From Verrucomicrobiota bacterium (GTDB taxonomy: Bacteria > Verrucomicrobiota > Verrucomicrobiia > Chthoniobacterales > UBA10450), in contig QHOQ01000098.1 of assembly GCA_003219355.1 (NCBI GenBank), forward strand, positions 1 through 12,155: 12,155 nt of DNA. The letters run 5' to 3'. The first letter of the stretch is position 1. Every line of letters begins with the position of its first letter. Both the position numbers and the translations under genes were made by a program. Under the pieces are notes generated by a model. The model did no database searches, was not told the DNA's origin, and was given only the letters and a program-made list of their open reading frames with translations. This document shows positions 1-6,759 of this stretch, one piece after another.

Positions 1-22
1 CGGAAATTGGAAAAAACATGGT

Positions 23-265
23 CTATTCGGAGCGGCCTCCAATCCGGCGGAGCAAAAAGGTGGTAACACTTTCGAGAACAACGGCCTGACCGATGATGAG
101 TAGAATCGCGACGCCGGCATAAGTGTATCGGTGGTGAACCTCAAGCCCGTAAAGCCACCCTCCCAGCAAATGCAGCACCAGGAAAAAATAGCCGATGACG
201 AGGAGCGCATAGATGCCCAGTTCAATCGCAAAAGCTGTTAGCGTCCTGCGGGTTTTGGCTTTCAT
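23..265 (-). CDS. Small two-helix membrane protein, unknown function
   Basis: The reading frame encodes about 80 residues from an ATG at 265; a TTG at 280 would add five. The protein begins with a short basic stretch (MKAKTRRT), then has a long hydrophobic segment at roughly residues 10-38 and a second at roughly 48-73. It ends in a basic, glycine-rich tail (RRIGGRSE). This is the profile of a small inner-membrane protein with two transmembrane helices and positively charged ends. I see no catalytic or ligand-binding motif and recognise no family. It is divergent from the ferredoxin gene. No good Shine-Dalgarno sequence precedes either start, so the start is uncertain. Coding is supported by the clean hydrophobicity pattern rather than by homology. 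Confidence 0.6.
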   Translation of the reverse strand: MKAKTRRTLTAFAIELGIYALLVIGYFFLVLHLLGGWLYGLEVHHRYTYAGVAILLIIGQAVVLESVTTFLLRRIGGRSE

Positions 266-368
266 GAGGTTAGATCGCAATTGGTTGATTCGTTATATGA
301 TTACGTCGCTGAAGCACTCTGTCGGCCATTGTTATTCGCCATGACCCGGTTAAACCCTTAACTATTCA

Positions 369-406
369 ACGAGCCAACCGCGCCTGGCGGTTGCGTCCAA
401 GCTCGT
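369..406. promoter_or_regulatory. Compound inverted repeat in divergent promoter region
   Basis: An inner perfect 7-bp inverted repeat, CAACCGC (375-381) and GCGGTTG (387-393), encloses a 5-nt loop. It is nested in an outer 6-bp pair, ACGAGC (369-374) and GCTCGT (401-406), with seven unpaired bases on the 3' side. The structure lies in the gap between the small membrane protein and the ferredoxin, 70 nt before the ferredoxin ATG. It could be an operator or a structured 5' untranslated region. No clear -35/-10 pair was found around it. Confidence 0.35.
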
Positions 407-475
407 CAACGGCCAAATTGCATTGCGCTGAAAGCGTTTCTTCCTAGCGTTCAACTTCGCTTTTACCGGAAAAAT

Positions 476-709
476 ATGGCCGACGTTGCAAACAAATACG
501 CCGAAAACGTAGATGGAAAATTCTATGTCGATGATCAATGCATTGACTGCGACTTATGCCGTGAAACTGCCCCCGCCAATTTCAAGCGCAATGACGACGG
601 CGGTCATTCCTATGTTTATAAGCAACCGGAGACTCCAGACGAGGAAGCGCTCTGCAAAGAAGCGATGGAAGGTTGCCCGGTCGAAGCGATTGGCAACGAC
701 GGCGCGTAG
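476..709 (+). CDS. Single-cluster [4Fe-4S] ferredoxin
   Basis: This 77-residue acidic protein is a small electron carrier, expected in the cytoplasm. It has the mono-cluster ferredoxin pattern: Cys22, Cys25 and Cys28 (CIDCDLC) and a fourth ligand, Cys67, followed by proline (GCPVEAI). A fifth cysteine, Cys60, sits seven residues before the last ligand and might form a disulfide or be incidental. Only one CxxCxxC...CP set is present, so it carries one cluster, unlike the 2[4Fe-4S] clostridial type. The ATG at 476 is preceded by GGA with about 5 nt spacing. No partner oxidoreductase lies nearby, so its redox partner cannot be named. The gene stands alone, with thiD downstream on the same strand after a 67-nt gap holding repeats. 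Confidence 0.9.
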   Translation: MADVANKYAENVDGKFYVDDQCIDCDLCRETAPANFKRNDDGGHSYVYKQPETPDEEALCKEAMEGCPVEAIGNDGA

Positions 710-731
710 CTGGTGGGGCGCGACCGCGGAA

Positions 732-742
732 GCGCGCCACTA
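732..742 (+). repeat. Left copy of 11-nt direct repeat flanking thiD
   Basis: GCGCGCCACTA occurs here and again at 1624-1634; the next bases are aCG in one copy and tCG in the other. The two copies bracket thiD. Here the CGCGCC half (733-738) can also pair with GGCGCG at 717-722 to form a 6-bp hairpin just after the ferredoxin stop codon. That hairpin has no T-run, so it is a poor terminator candidate. Confidence 0.5.
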
Positions 743-788
743 ACGTCCGACATTGAGGTTAAAGGTCCAACGTCCAGTGCCCAACGTC
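740..788 (+). repeat. Degenerate heptanucleotide tandem repeat
   Basis: Read in steps of seven from 740, the units are CTAACGT, CCGACAT, two diverged units, then CAACGTC, CAGTGCC and CAACGTC. The core is CAACGTC or a near variant. The tract occupies the gap before thiD and runs over both of its possible start codons. A related 7-nt periodic tract occurs inside pyrC at 9525-9556. Confidence 0.45.
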
Positions 789-1604
789 GAAACTCGATCA
801 GCGCCCATCGCATTAACCATCGCAGGCTCGGACAGCAGTGCTGGCGCCGGTATCCAAGCCGACCTTAAGACTTTTTCAGCGCTCGGCGTTTACGGCTTGA
901 CGGCTGTCACCTGCGTCGTCGCGGAAACACCAGGGAAAGTTTCGCGGATCGAGCCAGTCAGTGGCGAGATCGTCCACGAACAAATCGCTATCCTCGTCAG
1001 AAATTTCCCAATTGCTGCCGCCAAGACAGGGCTGCTCTACTCGGTCGGAATCATCGAAATGGTCGCGCGCGCAATTGTCGACTCTGTTCGTAAAATCGAC
1101 AATTGCATTCCACTCGTCGTCGATCCGGTGATGGTCGCAACCAGTGGCGATCTCCTTTTGTGTCCTGATGCAATTGCCCTTTACGAATCGGAATTGTTTC
1201 CATTGGCGACGTTGCTCATCCCAAACCTCGAAGAAGCTGGAACATTGATCGGCGAGCCAATTGGCGATCTGGAAGCGATGCGCAAAGCCGGAAAGAAACT
1301 GCAAGAGAAGTATCGGGTGCCGATCTTGCTGAAGGGCGGCCATCTCGCTGGCGGCAACGCGGTCGATCTGTTATTTGCGGACGACAAAATTGCTGAATTC
1401 TCGGCGCCGTTTGTCCGCGGCGTAACGACCCACGGAACAGGTTGCACTTACTCGGCCGCAATCGCCGCGGGCCTTGCATCCGGTTTATCATTGGAAGATG
1501 CCATTGGCTGCGCAAAAAAATTTGTAACCGCGTCGATTGCGCAGCACTTCCAGTGGATCTCGAGTTCTGGCAGCCATCTCGACGCCCTAAATCACTCGAT
1601 TTGA
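777..1604 (+). CDS. thiD: Hydroxymethylpyrimidine (phosphate) kinase ThiD
   Basis: ThiD phosphorylates 4-amino-5-hydroxymethyl-2-methylpyrimidine, and then its monophosphate, in thiamine biosynthesis in the cytoplasm. The ribokinase-fold signature is clear. With the GTG at 777 as residue 1 (275 residues), the N-terminal substrate-binding motif TIAGSDSSAGAGIQADLKTF covers residues 14-33. VVDPVM lies near 114-119, KGGH at 186-189, and the anion-hole and catalytic segment HGTGCTYSAA at 219-228 contains Cys223. Length and motif order match the family. The frame is open back to a TTG at 753, which would give 283 residues. I prefer 777 because family members usually have only a few residues before the TIAGSD motif, but neither start has a good ribosome-binding site and both lie in a repeat tract. 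No other thiamine gene is adjacent. It is convergent with rnc. Confidence 0.93.
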   Translation: MPNVETRSAPIALTIAGSDSSAGAGIQADLKTFSALGVYGLTAVTCVVAETPGKVSRIEPVSGEIVHEQIAILVRNFPIAAAKTGLLYSVGIIEMVARAIVDSVRKIDNCIPLVVDPVMVATSGDLLLCPDAIALYESELFPLATLLIPNLEEAGTLIGEPIGDLEAMRKAGKKLQEKYRVPILLKGGHLAGGNAVDLLFADDKIAEFSAPFVRGVTTHGTGCTYSAAIAAGLASGLSLEDAIGCAKKFVTASIAQHFQWISSSGSHLDALNHSI

Positions 1605-1623
1605 TTTGGTTGTTTCAGAGCTG

Positions 1624-1634
1624 GCGCGCCACTA
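1624..1634 (+). repeat. Right copy of 11-nt direct repeat flanking thiD
   Basis: This is the second copy of GCGCGCCACTA (first copy at 732-742), 20 nt after the thiD stop codon. It overlaps the 10-bp palindrome TGGCGCGCCA at 1622-1631. It lies in the short gap between the convergent thiD and rnc genes. Confidence 0.5.
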
Positions 1635-1642
1635 TCGAAGAC

Positions 1643-1663
1643 GGAGGGCCTCGCGATCCCTCT
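1643..1663. terminator. Hairpin between convergent thiD and rnc
   Basis: GAGGG (1644-1648) pairs with CCCTC (1658-1662) around a 9-nt loop, with an extra G-T pair outside. It begins immediately after the rnc stop codon and lies about 40 nt after the thiD stop, so it could serve both genes. No T-rich tail follows on either strand, so intrinsic termination is doubtful. Confidence 0.3.
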
Positions 1664-2353
1664 CTACCCGAGCGTTCTCCAACGCTTCAACTTTATCGCC
1701 TCAAGCGCGGCTGAGGTTTCCGCCTGTTTTTTGCTTCGGCCGCTGCCCTGTCCCAGAACGATCCCTTCCCAGACAGCTTGCACAACGAACGTCTTTTCGT
1801 GCTCCGGGCCGCTTTGCGTAATCAACTCATAGACCGGACTGCGCGGTGAAATACTTTGCAGCAATTCCTGCAGATCGCCCTTGGGATTGAAGTCCACCGG
1901 TTCTTCGGCGATCTGCTCAAGGATGGAGCGCGCTTGCGCGAGGATAAATTTTCTTGCGGTATCTAAGCCGCCGTCAAGATAAAGGGCGCCAATGAGCGCT
2001 TCGAAGGCGTCGGTCAATGTCGACGTTCGCTCCCGTCCGCCACTGGCTTCTTCGCCGCGTCCCATCAGAAGATGACGTCCCAAATCCAAGGCGGCGGCGT
2101 GAGTCTTCAATGTCTCGCGCGAGACTAGGCGGGAACGCAATTTCGTCAGCTGGCCTTCGGCCTCACCGCCAAAATGCTGAAACAGATATTCAGTGATGAC
2201 AAGCTGGAGAACGGCATCACCGAGGAATTCCAAACGCTGATTATCAAAATGGTGGCGCTGCGTTTCGTGCCCGAGACTGGGATGAGTGAGCGCCTCCGCC
2301 AGCAAAAGCGAATTGCGGAACTTATAACCGATGCGTTCCTCGAGTGGACTCAC
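1664..2353 (-). CDS. rnc: Ribonuclease III
   Basis: RNase III cleaves double-stranded RNA in rRNA and mRNA processing. From the GTG at 2353 the protein has 229 residues, the usual length. The endonuclease domain holds the signature NQRLEFLGDAVL at residues 38-49. The metal-binding acids Glu42 and Asp46 are paired with Asp115 and Glu118 in the segment TDAFEALIGALYLDGG. The usual NERLEFLGD motif has Gln39 in place of its first glutamate, which is not one of the four metal ligands. A double-stranded-RNA-binding domain follows, about residues 155-225 (GDLQELLQS...KKQAETSAALEAI). The frame is open further upstream, but that stretch overlaps the preceding gene and does not resemble RNase III. The GTG lies one base after the S41-like gene's TAG, which suggests translational coupling in the purD > S41-like > rnc run. 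Confidence 0.93.
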   Translation of the reverse strand: MSPLEERIGYKFRNSLLLAEALTHPSLGHETQRHHFDNQRLEFLGDAVLQLVITEYLFQHFGGEAEGQLTKLRSRLVSRETLKTHAAALDLGRHLLMGRGEEASGGRERTSTLTDAFEALIGALYLDGGLDTARKFILAQARSILEQIAEEPVDFNPKGDLQELLQSISPRSPVYELITQSGPEHEKTFVVQAVWEGIVLGQGSGRSKKQAETSAALEAIKLKRWRTLG

Positions 2354-2354
2354 A

Positions 2355-3482
2355 CTACCGTTTTTGATAGATCTCGAGTGAAGTGACCACGTCGAGCGCG
2401 CGCTGCAAGACGAGATCGTGCGCCGGCGGTTTTTCCGGCGCACGTCCACGCCGTTGTTGGGCGGCTTCGGCCGCCTCAATTTCAGGATTTGTTCCGGCCA
2501 AAAGGGCAGCTTCGTTCACGTGCGGTCGTCCCGCTTCATAAACAAATGGGCCCATCCCTTTCTCGCTGCTCAATTGAAAAATCTGCCGCTTTTCCAGCAC
2601 CGACATTTCGACTGGTAGGTCCGGTTTTATCCCTTCTGGAAATAATGAATGGCCTTCTGGCGAAACGATTTCCGCCACGGCAACGCGCAAGATTTTCCCA
2701 CTCGGCAATGGCAAATCGGAGTATTCCACTGCGCAAGCGGCTGTGGGCTGACCTATAATCAAGGCTTTGTCGTAAAAACGAAGTGCATCCGCGAGCGCTT
2801 CGGCAGAACCGGCTGTGTCTCCATCGGTGAGCACCATAATCAGACCACGAAACGCCGGATCCCGGTCGGAGTTAAACGCGCGGTCCTGCCGCGCGGGTGG
2901 TTTACGCAAAGTGAAAAGAGGTTTGCCTTTCGGGCAAAATCGCTTCGCAAATTCCGCCGCCACCGCAAAATCATTCGTTGCCTGACTGGCGCGGAGGTCG
3001 ATAACCAGCGCGTCGACCTTCTTGGCTGCGAACGAGCTAAGACCCTTGTCCAACGCTCGAAGATTAGCGCTGTTCAGCGAGCCGAGACGCAAATAACCGA
3101 TATGACCATCTAGAATCTCATTATAAAATGCGATTGGCGCTTCCATGGATGCGCTTTCCCGATTCGGCAAAAGCATTATCGCATGTGGCAGCCGAACCAT
3201 CAGCCCCTGGATCGTTGCGCGGTTTAATTCAGTATCGCTAATCGCATCCGGACTTGTGAAGTTACTTTTCAAGAGCGTGATGACTGCCTGTAAATCGGCT
3301 GAGCTTAGCGAATTGACCAACTGTTCCTCCGTTAGTTTGGTCGATGGCGACGACGATGGTGATGATAGCGCGAGCGATTTCGATGCAGTCTGAGGCACGC
3401 TCGGGGCTGGCGTCTGGGATTGGCCAATAAGGCCCGCTGCCAACATCGACATCAACCAAGTCGCCAGTAAAAATCGGAGCAT
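2355..3482 (-). CDS. Secreted S41 (CtpA/tail-specific) peptidase-like protein, probably inactive
   Basis: The 375-residue product starts with a signal-peptide-like segment (residues 1-20) and a Ser/Pro/Thr-rich linker to about 49. The S41 core follows: GYLRLGSLN (129-137), VDALVIDLRA (156-165), then LIMVLTDGDTAGSAEALADAL (about 214-234) and IIGQPTAAC (242-250). No PDZ domain is recognisable. Aligned without gaps to the CtpB-type motif SASE...GEKTFGK, the nucleophile serine falls on Gly225, with Ser226 shifted by one. The general-base lysine 25 residues later falls on Cys250. The protein therefore looks like a non-catalytic relative, perhaps a periplasmic binding or scaffold protein; that is inference. 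The C-terminal 50 residues are charged and alanine-rich. Its ATG shares one base with the purD stop (TGATG), so the two are probably co-translated. Confidence 0.75.
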   Translation of the reverse strand: MLRFLLATWLMSMLAAGLIGQSQTPAPSVPQTASKSLALSSPSSSPSTKLTEEQLVNSLSSADLQAVITLLKSNFTSPDAISDTELNRATIQGLMVRLPHAIMLLPNRESASMEAPIAFYNEILDGHIGYLRLGSLNSANLRALDKGLSSFAAKKVDALVIDLRASQATNDFAVAAEFAKRFCPKGKPLFTLRKPPARQDRAFNSDRDPAFRGLIMVLTDGDTAGSAEALADALRFYDKALIIGQPTAACAVEYSDLPLPSGKILRVAVAEIVSPEGHSLFPEGIKPDLPVEMSVLEKRQIFQLSSEKGMGPFVYEAGRPHVNEAALLAGTNPEIEAAEAAQQRRGRAPEKPPAHDLVLQRALDVVTSLEIYQKR

Positions 3483-4771
3483 CAGGGTAATTTTTCGATG
3501 TTATCTGTAACGGCAGTAAGAGCAATATCGCGTCGGTAATGGCAGTTTTCGAAATGAATGCGCGAGACGGCATCGTAGGCGCGCTCGCGAGCTGCTTCGA
3601 CGGTTGAGCCAAGCGCAGTGACTGCCAATACGCGACCGCCCGCAGTCACAGTTTCGTCGCGCACCCGGCTGGTTCCGGCATGAAAAATTTGGACGCTCTC
3701 TAGCTTCGCCGCTTCGTCGAGACCAGAAATGATTTTCGCTTTTTCATATTTGTTCGGGTAACCGCCTGAGGCTAGCACAACCGTAACTGCAGGCCGTTGG
3801 TCCCATTCGATGGAATAATCGCCGATCTTTCCGCCAATCGTCGCCTCCAGCAACGGCAACAAATCGGATTTCATTCGGGGTAAAATCGCTTGTGTCTCGG
3901 GATCGCCGAAACGGCAATTGAACTCGAGAACGCGCACACCGTCATCAGTGATCATCAATCCCGGGTAAAGCAAACCACGAAAGGTGATTCCTTCTGCGAG
4001 CAAACCATGCAGCACGGGTCGCATGATCTTTTCTTCGAATTGTGATTGCAGTTTGTTATTCCAATTGTTGGCCGGACTGAACGCACCCATCCCACCCGTG
4101 TTTGGCCCAACGTCGCCGTCAAATGCACGTTTGTGATCACGCGCGGACTCCAGCAGCCGATAGTTTTTCCCATCTACCAACGCGTGGAGCGAACATTCCG
4201 TGCCGCGCAGAAATTCTTCGACGACGACACGCCGACCCGCCTCGCCGAAGCGGCCTTGATTCATCATCTCGTCAATCGCCGATCTTGCCGATTCGAGATC
4301 GGGCGCAATGATGACGCCTTTGCCAAGCGCGAGCCCATCGGCCTTGATGACAATCGGAAATCCCAGCTGGTCGCAAAATCGGAGCGCATCATCGCTCCGT
4401 TCGAACGTGCCCGCTTGCGCGGTCGGGATTCTTTGTTTGCGCATTAGTTCTTTCGCACAAATTTTCGATGACTCGATTCGCGCGGCCGTCTTGCTCGGTC
4501 CGAAAACACGCAATCCTTGGGTAACAAAAAGATCGACAATCCCACCGGCGAGAGGGTCATCGGGCCCGACTACCGTTAGATCGATACGATTTTCTCTGGC
4601 GAAACTGGCCAGCGCCGCCAAGTCGCTTACGGGAATTGCGACGTTCTCACCAATTTCAGCGGTACCGGCATTTCCCGGCGCGCAGAAAATGCGCTCCGCA
4701 CGCGGCGATTTCTTCAACTTCCAGGCGAGCGCGTGTTCACGGCCGCCACTGCCAATGACAAGAATTTTCAT
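3482..4771 (-). CDS. purD: Phosphoribosylamine-glycine ligase (GAR synthetase)
   Basis: PurD joins glycine to 5-phosphoribosylamine using ATP, the second step of de novo purine synthesis. From the ATG at 4771 the protein has 429 residues, normal for the family. The N-terminal domain begins MKILVIGSGGREHALAWKL. The ATP-grasp part shows KADGLALGKGV (143-153), VVVEEFL (182-188), DHKRAFDGDVGPNTGGMGAF (212-231), and the metal-binding EFNCRFGDPE (283-292). The C-terminal domain has VVLASGGYP (331-339). A TTG at 4816 would add 15 hydrophobic residues before the conserved start and is rejected. No strong Shine-Dalgarno is visible. It is the first gene of a tight run with the S41-like gene and rnc. 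The 146-nt gap upstream, towards the HtrA-like gene, is long enough for its own promoter; a TACAAT on the minus strand there has no convincing -35 partner. Other purine genes are absent from the window. Confidence 0.96.
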   Translation of the reverse strand: MKILVIGSGGREHALAWKLKKSPRAERIFCAPGNAGTAEIGENVAIPVSDLAALASFARENRIDLTVVGPDDPLAGGIVDLFVTQGLRVFGPSKTAARIESSKICAKELMRKQRIPTAQAGTFERSDDALRFCDQLGFPIVIKADGLALGKGVIIAPDLESARSAIDEMMNQGRFGEAGRRVVVEEFLRGTECSLHALVDGKNYRLLESARDHKRAFDGDVGPNTGGMGAFSPANNWNNKLQSQFEEKIMRPVLHGLLAEGITFRGLLYPGLMITDDGVRVLEFNCRFGDPETQAILPRMKSDLLPLLEATIGGKIGDYSIEWDQRPAVTVVLASGGYPNKYEKAKIISGLDEAAKLESVQIFHAGTSRVRDETVTAGGRVLAVTALGSTVEAARERAYDAVSRIHFENCHYRRDIALTAVTDNIEKLP

Positions 4772-4917
4772 GGAGAGCAGGCAACTGAAAGCGTGCGCTA
4801 CCAGAAAAACAAGCAACGTCGCGTAGCATTGTAGGGGCAGCCGGATCGGATGAGATTTTAGACTGGAGCCAGCAGGACCGCGACTGCAGCTTTCTCAATA
4901 TCGCCGGGCGGTGGTCC

Positions 4918-6039
4918 TTAGCGTGCCGCGTGCGGCGGTGATTCGGCTGGCAAGATCGACAATTCTAATTTTTCGGTGTGCCGAATGACCAATAGCCTTG
5001 CGGGAATGCCGATTTGTTCGCTGACCAGCATTTTGTGCAGCTCGTGAATCGTGGCGACCGGTCGCTCATCGAAGGCAACGATGACGTCGCCCTCCCGGAG
5101 ACCTGCGCGCTCTGCCGGACTGTCCTTTTCCACCGATACAACCAGGACCCCGGTTTCCAGCGGTAAATTATAAAATCGAATCACGCGCCGATGGAGCGGC
5201 ACATTTTGACCGGCGACACCGATGTAACTGCGCCGAATTCTTCCATCGCGAATCAGCCATCCCGCGACCAGTTTGGCGGTGTTGCTCGCGATTGCAAAGC
5301 AAATGCCTTGCGCCGGCCGAATCATTGCCGTGTTTACGCCGATCACTTCGCCGGCTGAATTGACGAGCGGCCCACCGGAGTTGCCAGGGTTCAGCGCGGC
5401 ATCGGTTTGAATGATATTGTCGATCAAACGACCCGATTGCGAATACATGGAGCGGCCGAGCGCGCTGATCACGCCTGCGGTCACGCTCGCTTGAAAACCG
5501 AGCGGATTGCCGATCGCTATCGCCACCTGCCCGACGCGTAAGCTTTCGGAATCGGCCAAACGCACATGGGCGAGATGGGGCGCATCGATCCGGATCACCG
5601 CGAGATCGGTGTCGGGATCGTCGCCGATGAGCTGCGCAAGACAATCGCGGCCATCCGGGACATTCACCACAATCCGGGTGGCATGATGGACGACATGGCT
5701 GTTAGTCAAAATGAAGCCGTCCGGCGTGATCACAAATCCGGATCCGCTTCCGCCAACATCAGCCCGATTTTTGACGCGCTGCTCGATCTCAATGTTCACA
5801 ACAGCAGGCGCGACCCGCGCGACTGCGCTTACGACCGAACGGGAATATTCATCGAGTAACAAATCATCGGTAGAAACGTCGTTTCTGCTTGTGAAGCCGG
5901 AGCCATTTTGCGGCTGTGACTTATCCAACAGGCTCATCGCGATTGGCCCGCCTTGTTCTGATACTGCAAAATCTTTCGCCATAAGTTCTCGTAAAAGATC
6001 GGCAGACCTGAACCGGCCGTCAACTACGGCCGATTTCAT
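4918..6039 (-). CDS. HtrA/DegP-like trypsin-family serine protease with PDZ domain, no signal peptide
   Basis: This is an S1C-type serine protease with one C-terminal PDZ domain, expected to degrade or process misfolded proteins. Counting from the ATG at 6039 (373 residues), the triad is His115 (LTNSHVV), Asp145 (DPDTDLAVI) and Ser221 (NPGNSGGPL), all intact. The PDZ domain covers about residues 270-357, including GVLVVSVEKDSPAERAGLREGD. The N-terminal about 65 residues are polar, with no hydrophobic segment, so there is no sign of secretion or a membrane anchor. Alternative starts are a TTG at 6048 and ATGs at 5982 and 5937. The region before DLLLDEYSRSVV is poorly conserved by eye, so the start is uncertain. 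If a downstream ATG is used, the inverted repeat at 6014-6032 would be upstream of the gene. It is divergent from the HxlR regulator. Confidence 0.9.
   Translation of the reverse strand: MKSAVVDGRFRSADLLRELMAKDFAVSEQGGPIAMSLLDKSQPQNGSGFTSRNDVSTDDLLLDEYSRSVVSAVARVAPAVVNIEIEQRVKNRADVGGSGSGFVITPDGFILTNSHVVHHATRIVVNVPDGRDCLAQLIGDDPDTDLAVIRIDAPHLAHVRLADSESLRVGQVAIAIGNPLGFQASVTAGVISALGRSMYSQSGRLIDNIIQTDAALNPGNSGGPLVNSAGEVIGVNTAMIRPAQGICFAIASNTAKLVAGWLIRDGRIRRSYIGVAGQNVPLHRRVIRFYNLPLETGVLVVSVEKDSPAERAGLREGDVIVAFDERPVATIHELHKMLVSEQIGIPARLLVIRHTEKLELSILPAESPPHAAR
6014..6032. promoter_or_regulatory. Perfect 7-bp inverted repeat at the HtrA/HxlR divergent junction
   Basis: CGGCCGT (6014-6020) and ACGGCCG (6026-6032) are exact reverse complements around the 5-nt spacer CAACT. 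Size and spacing suit a dimeric winged-helix repressor. It lies 76-94 nt before the HxlR ATG. It is either inside the first codons of the HtrA-like gene (start 6039) or upstream of it (start 5982 or 5937). Operator function is inference. Confidence 0.35.
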
Positions 6040-6107
6040 TCCATACAATCCGATTTGATTGCTACTCTCTTCTTGCGCCTTAGCCGGTAGCCGTTTAAAG
6101 AAAAATC

Positions 6108-6521
6108 ATGACAAAGTCTTTTTCGGGCGGCTCAGTCATGGATGCACAGTGTCCTTCGCGGCTCGTGCTCGATCGGATCGCAGACAAATGGACCGCGCTC
6201 ATCATCCAAGTGTTGGCTCACGGCACCAAGCGTTACGCTGTGCTTCAGCGCGAGATCGGCGGCATTTCGCAAAAAATGCTCACCCAAACTCTGCGCAGCC
6301 TCGAGCGCGACGGTCTGGTGCAGCGGACAGTTTATCCGGTTGTTCCGCCGAAAGTTGAGTACACGCTAACGCGGCTGGGCCGCACGTTGATTGAGCCGCT
6401 GCATGCTCTCTGTCGCTGGTCGGAAAAACATTTGCCTGAGCTGCAGGCAAATCGTGCTCGGGCAAAAGCGAAACTTCAAAAACAAGCTCCCATGGCCACG
6501 GTAGCCACCGCGGTTCGTTGA
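6108..6521 (+). CDS. HxlR-family winged-helix transcriptional regulator
   Basis: The 137-residue protein is a DNA-binding repressor or activator of the HxlR (DUF24) family, which act as dimers. The family signature is complete: a conserved cysteine in AQCPSRLVLDRIADKWTALI (from residue 13, Cys15), then GTKRYAVLQREIGGISQKML (residues 39-58), the recognition-helix segment LTQTLRSLERDGLVQRTVYP, and the wing VPPKVEYTLTRLGR. Cys15 is the position that senses electrophiles or oxidants in characterised members; whether it does here is unknown. The last about 25 residues are basic and alanine-rich. The ATG at 6108 has only a weak purine stretch upstream; an ATG at 6138 (residue 11) is possible. The neighbour across the divergent promoter is a protease, not the oxidoreductase often seen next to this family. 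Confidence 0.9.
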   Translation: MTKSFSGGSVMDAQCPSRLVLDRIADKWTALIIQVLAHGTKRYAVLQREIGGISQKMLTQTLRSLERDGLVQRTVYPVVPPKVEYTLTRLGRTLIEPLHALCRWSEKHLPELQANRARAKAKLQKQAPMATVATAVR

Positions 6522-6759
6522 CCTACTATTAACTGACTAGGGTTAGCGACTACAGATATCTGCGCTGCCATATCCGATCGTGCTCGTCAGGAGCGGACTT
6601 GCATTGAGCTTCGTTCCGCGCCTGCCGGAAGTGAGACTAGATCGTCTTCTATTTCTTTTTACCATTGCTGCTTTATCCAGCCCCGCTTATCCAGAGCAAA
6701 GACGACCCGCCTTTTCGTCTATCTCACAACTTGGCCGAAGGATATGCGTTTCTCCTTTA

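Noticed and set aside
876..1343. 155-codon open frame antisense to thiD
   Set aside because: It lies wholly inside thiD, its translation is rich in rare residues and has no motif, and the sense strand has full ThiD motifs.
2354..2479. N-terminal extension of RNase III (start at 2479)
   Set aside because: The added residues overlap the S41-like gene and are basic, low-conservation sequence unlike RNase III; GTG 2353 gives the normal length.
4308..4826. 172-codon open frame antisense to purD
   Set aside because: It is a shadow of the highly conserved purD frame; the translation resembles no family.
5168..5644. 158-codon frame in the third frame of the HtrA-like gene
   Set aside because: It is arginine- and serine-rich, typical of an out-of-frame shadow; the protease frame holds all three catalytic residues.
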